64,000 nucleotides of DNA from the NCBI RefSeq assembly GCF_009767585.1, contig NZ_WSNW01000001.1, positions 434,001-498,000 of the forward strand, in the 5' to 3' direction. Each line of letters starts with the position of its first letter. Position 1 is the first letter of the stretch. A program made the translations under genes and the position numbers. Positions 34,931 to 43,992 of this stretch are shown piece by piece. This DNA comes from Coprobacillus cateniformis (GTDB taxonomy: Bacteria; Bacillota_I; Bacilli_A; Erysipelotrichales; Coprobacillaceae). Below the pieces are notes generated by a model. The model was not told the DNA's origin, searched no databases, and worked only from the letters and a program-made list of their open reading frames with translations.

Positions 34931-36328
34931 CTATTTCCCATCCTCTACTAATTCTCTAGCAACATCATCTTTAATAGTAACACCTGCTGCTTCTAATTCT
35001 GCAATCTTTGCTGCAAATTGTGGTAAGTATTTCTTATGTGCTAATAACAATTCATCTAAGACTTGTTTTGCTTTTTCTCCTGATGGAATTTGTGGATTTA
35101 AAATAAATGCCTGTAATGCCATTCCATAATCTCCTGTGACTGCTGCTGCTTCAACACAGTGTTCCATGTTCTTCATACATTGTAACCATCCTTTTTCAGC
35201 TGGTTGTAATTCTCCAAAAGCGATTGCTTTTGCCCCAGTTGCTCCAATGTATGCAGAGACTTCTACTGCACAGTCTGCTGGTAAATCTGGTACTGCTCCA
35301 TTATTCTTTGTTGTGACAACAATGTGTCTATTGGCATTTGAATAGATTGATGCAATTGTTTCACATGCTGCATCTGAATAATGAGCTCCTCCACGTTTTG
35401 CTAATTGTTCTGGTTTATGATCTAAGTTTGGATCTTTATATAATTCAAACAATTCTGCTTCTGTTTGTTTCACTTGTTGTCCACGTGTTCCCACTTCTGG
35501 ATCACTGTATTCTTCTAATCCATGTGCTAACATTTCTTGTTGACGATAGTAATATCTATGATATCCACAAGGTAACATTTTCATTGCATCTAGCTGTTCT
35601 TTAAAGAATGGAACTTTGTGAATATTAACAGGAATACCGCTATCTTTACCTTCATACATAGCATCAATAATATCCTGAGTCACTTCTTTTCCATTTTCAT
35701 CATAAACTCTATGCCAGTGGAAATGATTTAATCCAGCAAATTTATAAGTTAATTGATCTAATGTTTTCCCAATTGTTTCTGGTTCTTTCATCATTGCACT
35801 TACTGGCACATTACATAATCCAATAACCTTATCCCATTTTCCATATTTCATAACTGCTTCTGTAACCATTCCACTTGGATTCGTGAAGTTGATTAACCAT
35901 GCATCAGGACATAATTCTTTCATATCTTCAACAACACCTAAGATCACTGGAATTGTTCTAAAAGCCTTGAAGATTCCTCCAGCACCATTTGTTTCTTGTC
36001 CTAGCATTCCATAAGAGAAAGGAATTCTTTCATCTTTAATACGAGCATTCAATAAACCAACACGGAATTGAGTTGTAACGAAGTCAGCACCAGGTAATGC
36101 TTCTCTTCTGTCTAAAGTCATATGAACTTTGACATCATAAGGAGATGCATCCCACATACGTTGAGCCATAGCTCCAACGATTTCCATTTTTTCTTTACCG
36201 TCCTCAATATCTACTAACCAAATTTCTCTGATTGGAAGTTCATCATATCTTTTGATAAATCCCTCCATTAATTCTGGAGTATAACTACTTCCTCCACCAA
36301 TTGTTACAATTTTAACACCTTTTGACAT
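34931..36328 (-). CDS. GH4 6-phospho-beta-glucosidase (LicH/CelF-like)
   Basis: 465 residues. NAD-binding loop G-G-G-S-S-Y-T-P-E-L is at 11-20. N-F-T-N-P-S-G is at 147-153, metal ligand Cys172 in G-L-C-N-V-P, and His in N-H-F-H-W at 201-205, all hallmarks of GH4. These enzymes use NAD+ and a divalent metal to cleave phosphorylated beta-glucosides by an oxidation-elimination route. The adjoining cellobiose-type PTS IIC and RpiR regulator support a 6-phospho-beta-glucoside substrate over 6-phospho-alpha-glucoside. Confidence 0.93.
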   Translation of the reverse strand: MSKGVKIVTIGGGSSYTPELMEGFIKRYDELPIREIWLVDIEDGKEKMEIVGAMAQRMWDASPYDVKVHMTLDRREALPGADFVTTQFRVGLLNARIKDERIPFSYGMLGQETNGAGGIFKAFRTIPVILGVVEDMKELCPDAWLINFTNPSGMVTEAVMKYGKWDKVIGLCNVPVSAMMKEPETIGKTLDQLTYKFAGLNHFHWHRVYDENGKEVTQDIIDAMYEGKDSGIPVNIHKVPFFKEQLDAMKMLPCGYHRYYYRQQEMLAHGLEEYSDPEVGTRGQQVKQTEAELFELYKDPNLDHKPEQLAKRGGAHYSDAACETIASIYSNANRHIVVTTKNNGAVPDLPADCAVEVSAYIGATGAKAIAFGELQPAEKGWLQCMKNMEHCVEAAAVTGDYGMALQAFILNPQIPSGEKAKQVLDELLLAHKKYLPQFAAKIAELEAAGVTIKDDVARELVEDGK

Positions 36329-36462
36329 ATCAATATTCCTTCTTTCCTTTTGATACCACTATTCTATAGTATCTCTTTAAATAAACAATATCTCTTACAA
36401 TACTTTGAACAGAGTTCCTCAATTTCAACTCTTTAAAACAATAAAAAAAGAACAGTGTTTCA

Positions 36463-37347
36463 CTATTCTCTATTTGAAATCGTATATAGAACTGCCCCTA
36501 AGAGATTGGCATCATTATGATACTGACAACTTTTAATCTTCGTTGTCACCAAAGATGCAAAACGTTTAGGAATGAGCTCTTGGTACATTTTTTGAATCTT
36601 TTGTATAAACCATTGTTCCTCAGAAATTCCCCCACCAATACAGATAACCTCAGGATTATAACAAAGTGTGATGGTATTCAAAACAAAGATGATATTTGTA
36701 CACCATTGATTCATGGCCTTTAAAGCATTCTCTTCATTATTTAAATATCTTTCACATATTTCTGTTCCATATTGTAAAGGTTCATTAGCAATCTGATTAT
36801 AAATAGTAATTAAAGCTGACATCGAGGCATAACGTGAAGCACTGACAATTTGACCATCTATCATTGCAAATGGTAAACAAGATAATTCTCCTGCAAGATA
36901 ATCATGTCCCTGAATAGCACCATTTTCATCACAAAAACAACCACCGATTCCAGTTCCAATTAAAACATAAGCACTCGTTTTTGTATTTTGCCCTTGTCCC
37001 AATTTTAATTCACATAAACCAGCAGCCTTTGCATCATTAATAGTAGCTGTGGGTTTATGCAATCTTTTTTCTATTTCCTGATTAACATATGTCTTATACA
37101 TAATTCTGACATTTTTAGCTGCTTCAGACATCACCTGAGAAGTTTCATCAATAACTCCTGGAGCACTGACACCTATCAATTCAATTTCATTAAGATTATA
37201 GATATCAGCACATAAATAATCATAAAAAGCTTCAACAGTTTCATATTTTTGTGTTTCTTTTTTCCATTTCTTAATAACTTTCATATTTTTATGAATTAAA
37301 GCATATTTGATAAAAGTTCCACCTATATCAATTCCCAAATAATACAT
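36463..37347 (-). CDS. ROK-family sugar kinase (BglK-like)
   Basis: 294 residues. ATP-binding G-I-D-I-G-G-T-F-I-K is near the N-terminus, catalytic Asp is in I-N-D-A-K-A-A near 104, and G-T-G-I-G-G follows at ~132. The Cys-rich zinc motif of NagK/Mlc-type ROK proteins is missing, which suits the beta-glucoside kinase branch. There is no DNA-binding N-terminus. Its place between GH4 and RpiR genes suggests it phosphorylates glucose or an unphosphorylated beta-glucoside released in the same pathway. Confidence 0.85.
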   Translation of the reverse strand: MYYLGIDIGGTFIKYALIHKNMKVIKKWKKETQKYETVEAFYDYLCADIYNLNEIELIGVSAPGVIDETSQVMSEAAKNVRIMYKTYVNQEIEKRLHKPTATINDAKAAGLCELKLGQGQNTKTSAYVLIGTGIGGCFCDENGAIQGHDYLAGELSCLPFAMIDGQIVSASRYASMSALITIYNQIANEPLQYGTEICERYLNNEENALKAMNQWCTNIIFVLNTITLCYNPEVICIGGGISEEQWFIQKIQKMYQELIPKRFASLVTTKIKSCQYHNDANLLGAVLYTISNRE

Positions 37348-37470
37348 AATAATTCTCCTTGTTTTTTCTTTATTATATATTTCCTATATTTTCAAACAAG
37401 ATAACTCTAACAAAAAAGCACATTGTTTCTTAAAAAAGTTCTCTTAGCTAGGAACATATAAAACATTGTT

Positions 37471-38367
37471 TCATTCTTCTTTTAAAATAGGGTTATCAGA
37501 ATGTCTACCACCAATACGTTCAGATTTCTCAAAGGCCAAAGAATTTTTAATCTTTTTATCTAAATTGTTTTCATAATCACTATTAAAACAATTGGAATAT
37601 AAAACATCTAATAAATACATAATACAAATATTTAATCCAAATGTTCCTAAGTTTGAAACCAGTTTTTCTCTAGTAGAAACATATAAACAACAATCAATTA
37701 AAGAAGATAAAGTATTGTTTCCATATGATGTCATTGCTAGACCATCTATCCCTCTTTCTTTGATTTTTTTAGCAACTTTTAAAATTTTATCAGTTTCGCC
37801 AGAATAAGAAATCATTATAAAACAACTATCCTGTTCACAATAACACGCCTGATAGTAAATATCTTCAGCATGTGAATAAACCACAACACCTTTTCCTATT
37901 TTCATCATCTTCACCTTAAAAACTGAAGCTAACTCTACTTGAGCACCAGATGCACAAATATATATATGCTTTGCTTTATTTAGCATATTGATAGCCTGTT
38001 GCAGAGAATCATGATGAATAAGTGAAAGACAATCTTGAATTGTTTCTTCATAAAGAGTTGCTAGTTTATTGGCAACAACTGTATTTTTATCAGTTCTTTT
38101 AAAGGGAAAATTAGGATCAATATTCTTAAAATGTGATGATAAATATTTTAACTCTTTTAAATAATCATCTCTAAAATCATTATATCCTTCATATCCAAGT
38201 TTCTGACAGAATCGTATAATTGAAGATGGTGATACATAAGTTTCCTGAGCAATTCTTCTGACACTATCCTGTTTCAATTGATATTCACGCTCTAAAACAT
38301 AATTAGCAATCGCAATATCTACTTCTGAAAATTCTTCTCTCATCATTAACTTTTCTTTTACCAACAT
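37471..38367 (-). CDS. MurR/RpiR-family transcriptional regulator
   Basis: 298 residues. HTH_6 domain at ~1-77 (R-R-I-A-Q-E-T-Y-V-S-P-S-S-I-I-R-F-C-Q-K-L-G-Y split by the recognition turn) and a SIS sugar-phosphate-binding domain at ~120-250 (I-C-A-S-G-A-Q-V, I-S-Y-S-G-E-T). It heads the leftward run RpiR, ROK, GH4, PTS IIC and probably controls it in response to a phosphorylated sugar. Confidence 0.9.
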   Translation of the reverse strand: MLVKEKLMMREEFSEVDIAIANYVLEREYQLKQDSVRRIAQETYVSPSSIIRFCQKLGYEGYNDFRDDYLKELKYLSSHFKNIDPNFPFKRTDKNTVVANKLATLYEETIQDCLSLIHHDSLQQAINMLNKAKHIYICASGAQVELASVFKVKMMKIGKGVVVYSHAEDIYYQACYCEQDSCFIMISYSGETDKILKVAKKIKERGIDGLAMTSYGNNTLSSLIDCCLYVSTREKLVSNLGTFGLNICIMYLLDVLYSNCFNSDYENNLDKKIKNSLAFEKSERIGGRHSDNPILKEE

Positions 38368-38440
38368 TTATCCTCACCTCTTTAACATTATAACAACAGT
38401 CCACTTATTTGACAAACGCTTCCAATAAATGAAAAAGTCA

Positions 38441-39205
38441 TTACATATAATTTGTAATGACCATAGCCAATCCTAAAACAGTTAAAACAACTCCTGTTGC
38501 TTGATTCAACCTCTTTGGCTCTGCTTTATTAGCAAATAAAGCTGCTATTCTTGCACCTACTAAAGTTGCAACTACACAAACAATCAAGGCTTCTATATTT
38601 GGCATACCACCAATTGCAAAATGTGAACATGCTCCAGTAAATGCCGTAAATGACATAATAAAGACGCTCGTTCCTACTGCTGTCTTTAATTCATATTGAA
38701 GAACAGATGTTAATATCAACAATAACATCATTCCTCCACCAGCACCAATAAACCCACAAATAAATCCAATGAAACAGCCACATATTAATGATTGAATATT
38801 TTTCTCTTTTTGTGTCTTCTCCGCTTGTGCTTCCTTTGTTGTCATGACTGGTCGAACAATAAATTTAATTCCTAATAATAATGTCATAAAAACCGAAAAA
38901 CTACCCATTGTTCCACCTGGAACCAATGAAGCAATATAACTCCCAATCAGTGTAAAGACCAAAACACTCGCTAACATAACCAATCCATTTTTAATATCTA
39001 AGTTTTTATTTTTTCCATATGTATAAGCCGAAATAGCCGATGCCAAAACATCAGAGGCTAAAGAAATTCCCACTGCTTCATAAGGATCAAATCCCAAAAA
39101 AGTAATAAGCATGGGTGAAATAACAGCCGCAGCTGATAGACCTGCTAATCCCGTTCCAATTCCCGCTCCCATTCCTGCAATAATATAAATAAAATATGCA
39201 AACAT
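38441..39205 (-). CDS. TSUP (TauE/SafE) family transporter
   Basis: 254 residues with about eight membrane segments and paired G-x-G-x-G motifs (G-M-G-A-G-I-G-T-G near 12, F-I-G-A-G-G-G-M near 155), the two-fold repeat of the sulfite exporter TauE/SafE family. Members move sulfite, sulfonates or other organosulfur anions. The start overlaps the MarR stop (TAATG), so the two are co-translated and the transporter is likely the target of that MarR protein. Confidence 0.88.
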   Translation of the reverse strand: MFAYFIYIIAGMGAGIGTGLAGLSAAAVISPMLITFLGFDPYEAVGISLASDVLASAISAYTYGKNKNLDIKNGLVMLASVLVFTLIGSYIASLVPGGTMGSFSVFMTLLLGIKFIVRPVMTTKEAQAEKTQKEKNIQSLICGCFIGFICGFIGAGGGMMLLLILTSVLQYELKTAVGTSVFIMSFTAFTGACSHFAIGGMPNIEALIVCVVATLVGARIAALFANKAEPKRLNQATGVVLTVLGLAMVITNYM

Positions 39206-39636
39206 TAAATCTCTTCCTTCCCATCTATAATATTATAACTCATTTGTCTTAAAATGTTTTCCCAACATTTTAATTCATCTTCACTAATTCCTTGAAAAAG
39301 AATATCATTAAAACGTTTTTGTGCTTTTAAACCGGCTTCAATAATTGGTTGACTTGAAGTTAAAAGATAAAGATGATAACGACGTTTATCTTTTTGATCT
39401 TGAACTGTCTTTAGATAACCCTTTTGTATGAGCTTCTCAATTCCCATTGAAGCATGTGATTTGACCAGCCCTCTTTTTTCTACAATGTCTTTAGCACTAT
39501 CAAACTCAGGATTATTATGTAAGAATAATAAAATATCAAGTTCACTGCGTGTTAAGTGATATGCTTGCATAACATCCATACAGAGATGGTCATATAAAGA
39601 TTTCATACTATGAATCATTTTTAGTAAATCTGTCAT
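39205..39636 (-). CDS. MarR-family transcriptional regulator
   Basis: 143 residues with a winged helix (~30-100): L-T-R-S-E-L-D-I-L-L-F-L-H-N, recognition helix region S-H-A-S-M-G-I-E-K-L, wing K-D-K-R-R-Y-H-L-Y. It is dimeric in the family. The promoter is overlapped by TAGTTC/GAACTA repeats, implying autoregulation. It forms an operon with the TSUP transporter. Confidence 0.9.
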   Translation of the reverse strand: MTDLLKMIHSMKSLYDHLCMDVMQAYHLTRSELDILLFLHNNPEFDSAKDIVEKRGLVKSHASMGIEKLIQKGYLKTVQDQKDKRRYHLYLLTSSQPIIEAGLKAQKRFNDILFQGISEDELKCWENILRQMSYNIIDGKEEI

Positions 39637-39649
39637 ATTGCCTCCATAT

Positions 39650-39695
39650 TAGTTCTATTTTGAACTATTATAGTATAGATAGTTCAAAGAGTCAA
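39650..39695 (-). promoter_or_regulatory. marR promoter with operator repeats
   Basis: Minus strand: -35 TTGACT (39695-39690), 17-bp spacer, -10 TATAAT (39672-39667). TAGTTC at 39650-39655 and 39680-39685 and GAACTA at 39662-39667 form overlapping inverted repeats covering the -10 and spacer, as expected of MarR self-repression. Confidence 0.75.
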
Positions 39696-39790
39696 TGAAA
39701 CAGTTCTACTTTTTTCATATATTCCTAAATTCTGCTTATTTCTTGATGTCATTTTTCTACATTTTTTATCATTGGAATACTCGGAGTTCA

Positions 39791-39819
39791 TTGACTTTGA
39801 AGACCTTTTGCCTTATAAT
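39791..39819 (+). promoter_or_regulatory. Strong sigma-A promoter of NifU-like/GGGtGRT operon
   Basis: TTGACT (39791-39796), exact 17-bp spacer, TATAAT (39814-39819). Confidence 0.85.
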
Positions 39820-39825
39820 CACAGT

Positions 39826-39843
39826 AGGTGAATTCCTTCACCT
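39826..39843 (+). promoter_or_regulatory. 5' leader hairpin
   Basis: AGGTGAA-TTCC-TTCACCT, a perfect 7-bp stem at the expected 5' end of the transcript. Probably protects the mRNA. Confidence 0.6.
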
Positions 39844-39916
39844 GGAGAATGGAAAATAAACTAAATTTTCCTTTATCCTTGCAGTAATCATTTTATAAAA
39901 TGAAAGGAGTAAAAAA

Positions 39917-40609
39917 ATGATTTATACACATGAAGTAGAAGAAATGCAATGCGTAACACGTGGTGCTAGTCATGGGTGTGCTCCAATTCCTGAAGAAGGA
40001 AAATGGGTATATTCAAAAGAAATTAAAGATATTTCTGGATTAACACATGGTATTGGTTGGTGTGCTCCTCAACAAGGTGCATGTAAATTATCTTTAAACG
40101 TTAAAGAAGGAATTATCGAAGAAGCATTAATTGAAACAATCGGATGCTCTGGTATGACTCACTCTGCAGCTATGGCTTCAGAAGCATTAGTTGGTAAAAC
40201 TTTATTAGAAGGTTTAAATACTGACTTAGTTTGTGATGCAATTAACACTGCAATGAGAGAATTATTCTTACAAATTGTTTACGGTCGTACTCAATCAGCT
40301 TTCTCTGAAGGTGGACTTCCTGTAGGTGCTGGTCTTGAAGATTTAGGTAAAGGATTAAGAAGTATGGTTGGTACATCTTATTCAACTCAATTAAAAGGTC
40401 CTAGATACTTGGAATTAACTGAAGGTTATGTAAACAGACTTGCTTTAGATAGCAACAATGAAATCATCGGTTATGAATTCATTAGTCTTGGAAGAATGAT
40501 GGATATGATTAAAGCTGGAAAAGATGCAAATGAAGCTTTAAAAGAAGCTACTGGTACTTATGGTAGATTTGCTGAAGCTGCTAAATACATCGATCCAAGA
40601 AAGGATTAA
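39917..40609 (+). CDS. NifU-N-like iron-sulfur scaffold homologue
   Basis: 230 residues with an AAAGGAG site. The NifU_N fold is visible: A-C-K-L-S-L-N-V then I-G-C-S-G-M-T-H-S-A. Cys at 49, 56 and 77 are present, but the third scaffold Cys of IscU/NifU (the H-C-S near the C-terminal helix) is replaced by Q-I-V-Y-G-R-T-Q-S. An extra N-terminal stretch has Cys12 and Cys21. It may carry a cluster by other ligands or have a different role. It is always paired here with the GGGtGRT gene 15 bases downstream. Codons are more uniform and GC-richer than neighbours, suggesting high expression. Confidence 0.85.
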   Translation: MIYTHEVEEMQCVTRGASHGCAPIPEEGKWVYSKEIKDISGLTHGIGWCAPQQGACKLSLNVKEGIIEEALIETIGCSGMTHSAAMASEALVGKTLLEGLNTDLVCDAINTAMRELFLQIVYGRTQSAFSEGGLPVGAGLEDLGKGLRSMVGTSYSTQLKGPRYLELTEGYVNRLALDSNNEIIGYEFISLGRMMDMIKAGKDANEALKEATGTYGRFAEAAKYIDPRKD

Positions 40610-40624
40610 TGAGGAGGTACGAAA

Positions 40625-41623
40625 ATGGCATTATTTGAAAGTTATGAGAGAAGAATTGATCAAATTAACGCTGCATTAGCTAAATATGATATCAAATCAA
40701 TCGAAGAAGCTAAAGCAATTTGTGATGAAAAAGGTATTGATGTATATGATATCGTCAAATCAACACAACCAATCTGTTTTGAAAATGCTTGCTGGGCTTA
40801 CACTGTAGGTGCTGCAATGGCAATCAAAAATGGAGATACAAAAGCAGTTGATGCTGCAAAAACTATTGGTGTAGGTTTACAATCATTTTGTATTCCTGGA
40901 TCAGTTGCTGATGATCGTAAAGTAGGTTTAGGTCATGGGAACTTAGGATCTATGTTATTAGATGAAAACACTGAATGTTTCTGTTTCTTAGCTGGACATG
41001 AATCATTCGCTGCTGCTGAAGGAGCAATTAAAATTGCTGAAAAAGCAAATAAAGTAAGAACAAAACCATTAAGAGTTATCTTAAATGGTTTAGGAAAAGA
41101 TGCTGCTAAAATCATCTCAAGAATTAACGGATTCACTTATGTAGAAACTGAATTTGATTATTTCACTGGTGAAGTTAAAGAAGTATCTAGAACAGCTTAC
41201 TCTGATGGAGCGAGAGCAAAAGTAAACTGCTATGGTTCTGATGATGTTCGTGAAGGTGTTGCAATTATGCATAAAGAAGGTGTAGATGTTTCTATTACTG
41301 GTAACTCTACTAACCCTACTCGTTTCCAACATCCAGTAGCTGGTACTTATAAAAAAGAATGTATCGAACAAGGTAAAAAATATTTCTCTGTTGCTTCAGG
41401 TGGAGGAACAGGACGTACATTACATCCTGATAATATGGCAGCTGGACCTGCTTCTTATGGTATGACTGATACTATGGGACGTATGCACAGTGATGCACAA
41501 TTTGCTGGTTCTTCATCAGTTCCTGCTCACGTAGAAATGATGGGATTAATCGGTATGGGTAATAACCCTATGGTTGGTGCAACTGTAGCTGTTGCAGTAG
41601 CGATTGAAGAAGCTTGTAAATAA
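40625..41623 (+). CDS. GGGtGRT family protein
   Basis: 332 residues with GAGGAGG upstream. The family-defining S-G-G-G-T-G-R-T-L-H-P is at ~257-267, followed by a Gly/Met-rich C-terminus (V-E-M-M-G-L-I-G-M-G-N-N-P-M). The biochemical role is not established. The consistent operon with a NifU-like protein points to iron-sulfur or redox cofactor work. No membrane segments. It shares the strong promoter and biased codon use of the upstream gene, so the pair is likely abundant. Confidence 0.92.
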   Translation: MALFESYERRIDQINAALAKYDIKSIEEAKAICDEKGIDVYDIVKSTQPICFENACWAYTVGAAMAIKNGDTKAVDAAKTIGVGLQSFCIPGSVADDRKVGLGHGNLGSMLLDENTECFCFLAGHESFAAAEGAIKIAEKANKVRTKPLRVILNGLGKDAAKIISRINGFTYVETEFDYFTGEVKEVSRTAYSDGARAKVNCYGSDDVREGVAIMHKEGVDVSITGNSTNPTRFQHPVAGTYKKECIEQGKKYFSVASGGGTGRTLHPDNMAAGPASYGMTDTMGRMHSDAQFAGSSSVPAHVEMMGLIGMGNNPMVGATVAVAVAIEEACK

Positions 41624-41670
41624 TTATATTTTTTTAAAGTTTAAACTACTTAAAATTATATGAGTAAATT

Positions 41671-41723
41671 AAAACTGTACACGTTATTTAGATAAATTCT
41701 ATGATGATGTGTGCAGTTTTTTT
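41671..41723 (+). terminator. Terminator after GGGtGRT gene
   Basis: AAAACTGTACAC pairs with GTGTGCAGTTTT over a ~27-nt loop, followed by more T. Confidence 0.7.
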
Positions 41724-41744
41724 GTACGCAAGAAAGGTACAATT

Positions 41745-42070
41745 ATGAAGAAGTTAACAATGAAAAAAGAAACAAATTTAACATTTGAGGAAGGATGTGA
41801 AGAATACTTATTATATTGTAAAGCTAGGAACTTGCGTGATGGAACAATAAAACATTATAAAGAGAGTATGAAATCAATTTATAGGTTTATTGTGCCTAAT
41901 ATAATACCCCTATCTCATCTTTTAATCAAGAGACTATGGATAATTTTATTCTAGATATGAAAGAAACACTTCAAGTGAAAGACACAACAATTTTTACATA
42001 TGCTAGAGCCCTAAAAACACTTATGCGTATCTTTATGAAAAATGCTTATATGAAGAAATTTGATATTGCT
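41745..42070 (+). pseudogene. Tyrosine recombinase N-terminal fragment, frameshifted
   Basis: ATG 41745 starts M-K-K-L-T-M-K-K-E-T with F-E-E-G-C-E-E-Y-L-L-Y-C and L-R-D-G-T-I-K-H-Y, the SAM-like core-binding domain of phage integrases. The frame breaks near 41905 (CCCC stretch) and resumes in another frame as T-M-D-N-F-I-L-D-M-K-E with T-I-F-T-Y-A-R-A-L-K-T-L. It stops matching near 42070, where sequence of a leftward IS transposase begins. The catalytic domain is gone. It is a relic of an integrated element. Confidence 0.75.
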
Positions 42071-42759
42071 CTTTGTGTAAGAATCATTCTGTTTTCCAGT
42101 TTGTTTCTGTTTTTACATATTTTTGTAATCTCGGTAAAAATAGTGACATGTCTAAGCATATATGAATTTATGGAATTCCTTTTCCTTGGTTTGTTTTTAT
42201 TCTGAAGTGCAATATGATCCTCATCAGCAACGATATGAAGATTATCACAAGTGATGGGTTTATTAAGGTATGGCATAAAGACATCTGTTTTCAGCTTTTT
42301 GATTTGGTAATAGGCAAATGACTTAGATAATCCAAAGGGTTGTGTAGCTTTTCTGTAACTGTCATGATCACAAGAAACATTATGAAAGATTTGTGAGACA
42401 ACCTGATTTGTGACTCTCTGATATTGAGATATGCCAAGCAGATAATCAATATAATGAAAAGAATTTCCAGTTGACCTATTTGTATAGCGTCTTCTTGTAA
42501 AAGTTATAGTGCCAAATAAAGTAACAAGAGTTCTAGGCTGCTTGTCTTTAGAGTAATAGGAATTCTTTCTTTCATCAGAATGAAAGAAGCATTCATCAAT
42601 ATTGCGAAGATAATCAATAAAAAGTTGTTGAATCAATTGAGAAGAGAAATTGAGATAATTAGATTCCCATAATAAGGGATTATGAGATGAATATATAGAG
42701 GAATCAAAAAAATGAAAAGGGGTTGAAATAGGTTGAAAGTGTGATAAAATAATAGACAT
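42066..42759 (-). pseudogene. Truncated ISLre2-family (UPF0236) transposase
   Basis: ATG 42759 follows AGGAGGATT. About 230 residues match the N-terminal half of UPF0236/ISLre2 transposases: T-L-F-G-T-I-T-F-T-R-R-R-Y, Y-L-L-G-I-S-Q-Y, C-D-N-L-H-I-V-A-D-E-D-H-I-A. The usual protein is roughly twice as long. The C-terminal half is replaced by antisense integrase remnant sequence from about 42070 leftwards, so it cannot be active. TATAAT lies upstream at ~42797 on the minus strand. The right terminal repeat is probably near 42840 but was not defined. Confidence 0.8.
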
Positions 42760-43070
42760 AGAAATCCTCCTGATTTATGTGTGGTAACTTAAATTATACA
42801 GGATTTCTTTTTTTATTTCATCTCCCCAACAATTTTACACTATCGAATACAAGCATTAATTTGTAATGGTAACTGAAATGTGCTATTATAATTACCATAA
42901 TTTGATTGTGTTAATGTCGTGATTTCCACAATCAAATCATACCAAAAAAGTGGTGTTTTCTCACCTAATTCTAGATGAAACTCATCACTTTTTTGTATTC
43001 AAGAAACTATTTATCTGTTACAGCCTCTTTTCTTTATGTGAACTGACCATTAGATCTATGGGCCTTTTCA
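42760..43070. other. 311-bp gap: IS end, candidate small RNA
   Basis: Holds the upstream end of the ISLre2 remnant (to about 42850), then a TATAAT, a 10-bp stem-loop, and a branched hairpin ending in T6 (described separately). No coding frame is credible. Confidence 0.5.
42899..42996 (+). ncRNA. Candidate ~98-nt small RNA
   Basis: TATAAT at 42887-42892 predicts a start near 42899. Immediately there TTTGATTGTG (42901-42910) pairs perfectly with CACAATCAAA (42928-42937). Then AAAAAAGTG (42944-42952) pairs with CACTTTTTT (42986-42994), enclosing two small hairpins: GGTG/CACC (42952-42955 with 42962-42965) and GATGA/TCATC (42974-42978 with 42982-42986). The outer stem ending in T6 acts as a terminator. 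No good -35 box is seen and no known RNA family is recognised. Confidence 0.4.
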
Positions 43071-43964
43071 TCATAAAAATTCATGTTGTTTTCCATAGTC
43101 TAAGCATATTTCAAAAAAATCCTTTGATAATGAAGAGAGATATTTATTTTTATGATAAATAATATGATATGACCTTTTGATATTTAATTCAGAAACAAAA
43201 ATTTCTTTTACTCTTTTTTCTTCTATTGCATCTTTTACCAACATAAATGGTAAAGTAGAAATTCCTAAACCTGCTTCAACACTTCTCACAATAGCTTGTG
43301 TACTGCTACTTTCCATTGCAAATTCAATAGAATACTGATGTGATACAAAAATACTATTGACAAGATTATAAACTGAACTTCCTTGTTCTCTCATTAAAAA
43401 TGGATAATCAAGTAAATCAGCAAGTTGTAAATCGTTTTTGAATAAGAGTGGATGATTTAGACAGACTATAGTAGAAAGATAATCAGACATAAACGGAATC
43501 TGAATAATATTCTCATTTTGAAGATGAGTTTCAACAAGTGCAAAATCAATCTTATTTTCGATAATTAACTTTTCTAATGTTTCAGAATTATACACAAACA
43601 TTTTAATCTTTAAGTTTGGATATTTTTTCTTTAATAATTGAACAACATGAGGTAAGACATAATGACCAATTGTCATACTGCTGCCAATCCTAATCATACC
43701 TTCCTCTTCCCAATTCTTTATACCTTTTTCCATTTCTGAAAACAATGAAATAATATGAACTGCATATTCATAGAATTGCTTTGCTGCAATTGTTGGAAAG
43801 ATTTTTCTATTCATACGATCAAAAAATTGAACAGAATAATAATTTTCCATTTCTTTAATGGCTAAACTGATAGAAGGTTGAGCAATGTGCATCTTTTGTG
43901 CTGCTTTGGTAATACTTTGATTTTCATAGACTTGAATAAAAATAAGCAAATGGCGTAATGTCAT
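43071..43964 (-). CDS. LysR-family transcriptional regulator
   Basis: 297 residues from ATG 43964, behind AAAGGAG; the upstream frame extension lacks a site. HTH at ~1-60 (T-K-A-A-Q-K-M-H-I-A-Q-P-S-I-S) and a LysR substrate domain from ~90. It is divergent from a chromate-type transporter pair across ~107 bp that carries an 11-bp-arm inverted repeat. By the usual LysR logic it controls that pair. Confidence 0.9.
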   Translation of the reverse strand: MTLRHLLIFIQVYENQSITKAAQKMHIAQPSISLAIKEMENYYSVQFFDRMNRKIFPTIAAKQFYEYAVHIISLFSEMEKGIKNWEEEGMIRIGSSMTIGHYVLPHVVQLLKKKYPNLKIKMFVYNSETLEKLIIENKIDFALVETHLQNENIIQIPFMSDYLSTIVCLNHPLLFKNDLQLADLLDYPFLMREQGSSVYNLVNSIFVSHQYSIEFAMESSSTQAIVRSVEAGLGISTLPFMLVKDAIEEKRVKEIFVSELNIKRSYHIIYHKNKYLSSLSKDFFEICLDYGKQHEFL

Positions 43965-43992
43965 AAAAGAACTCCTTTCAATACATAACAAA

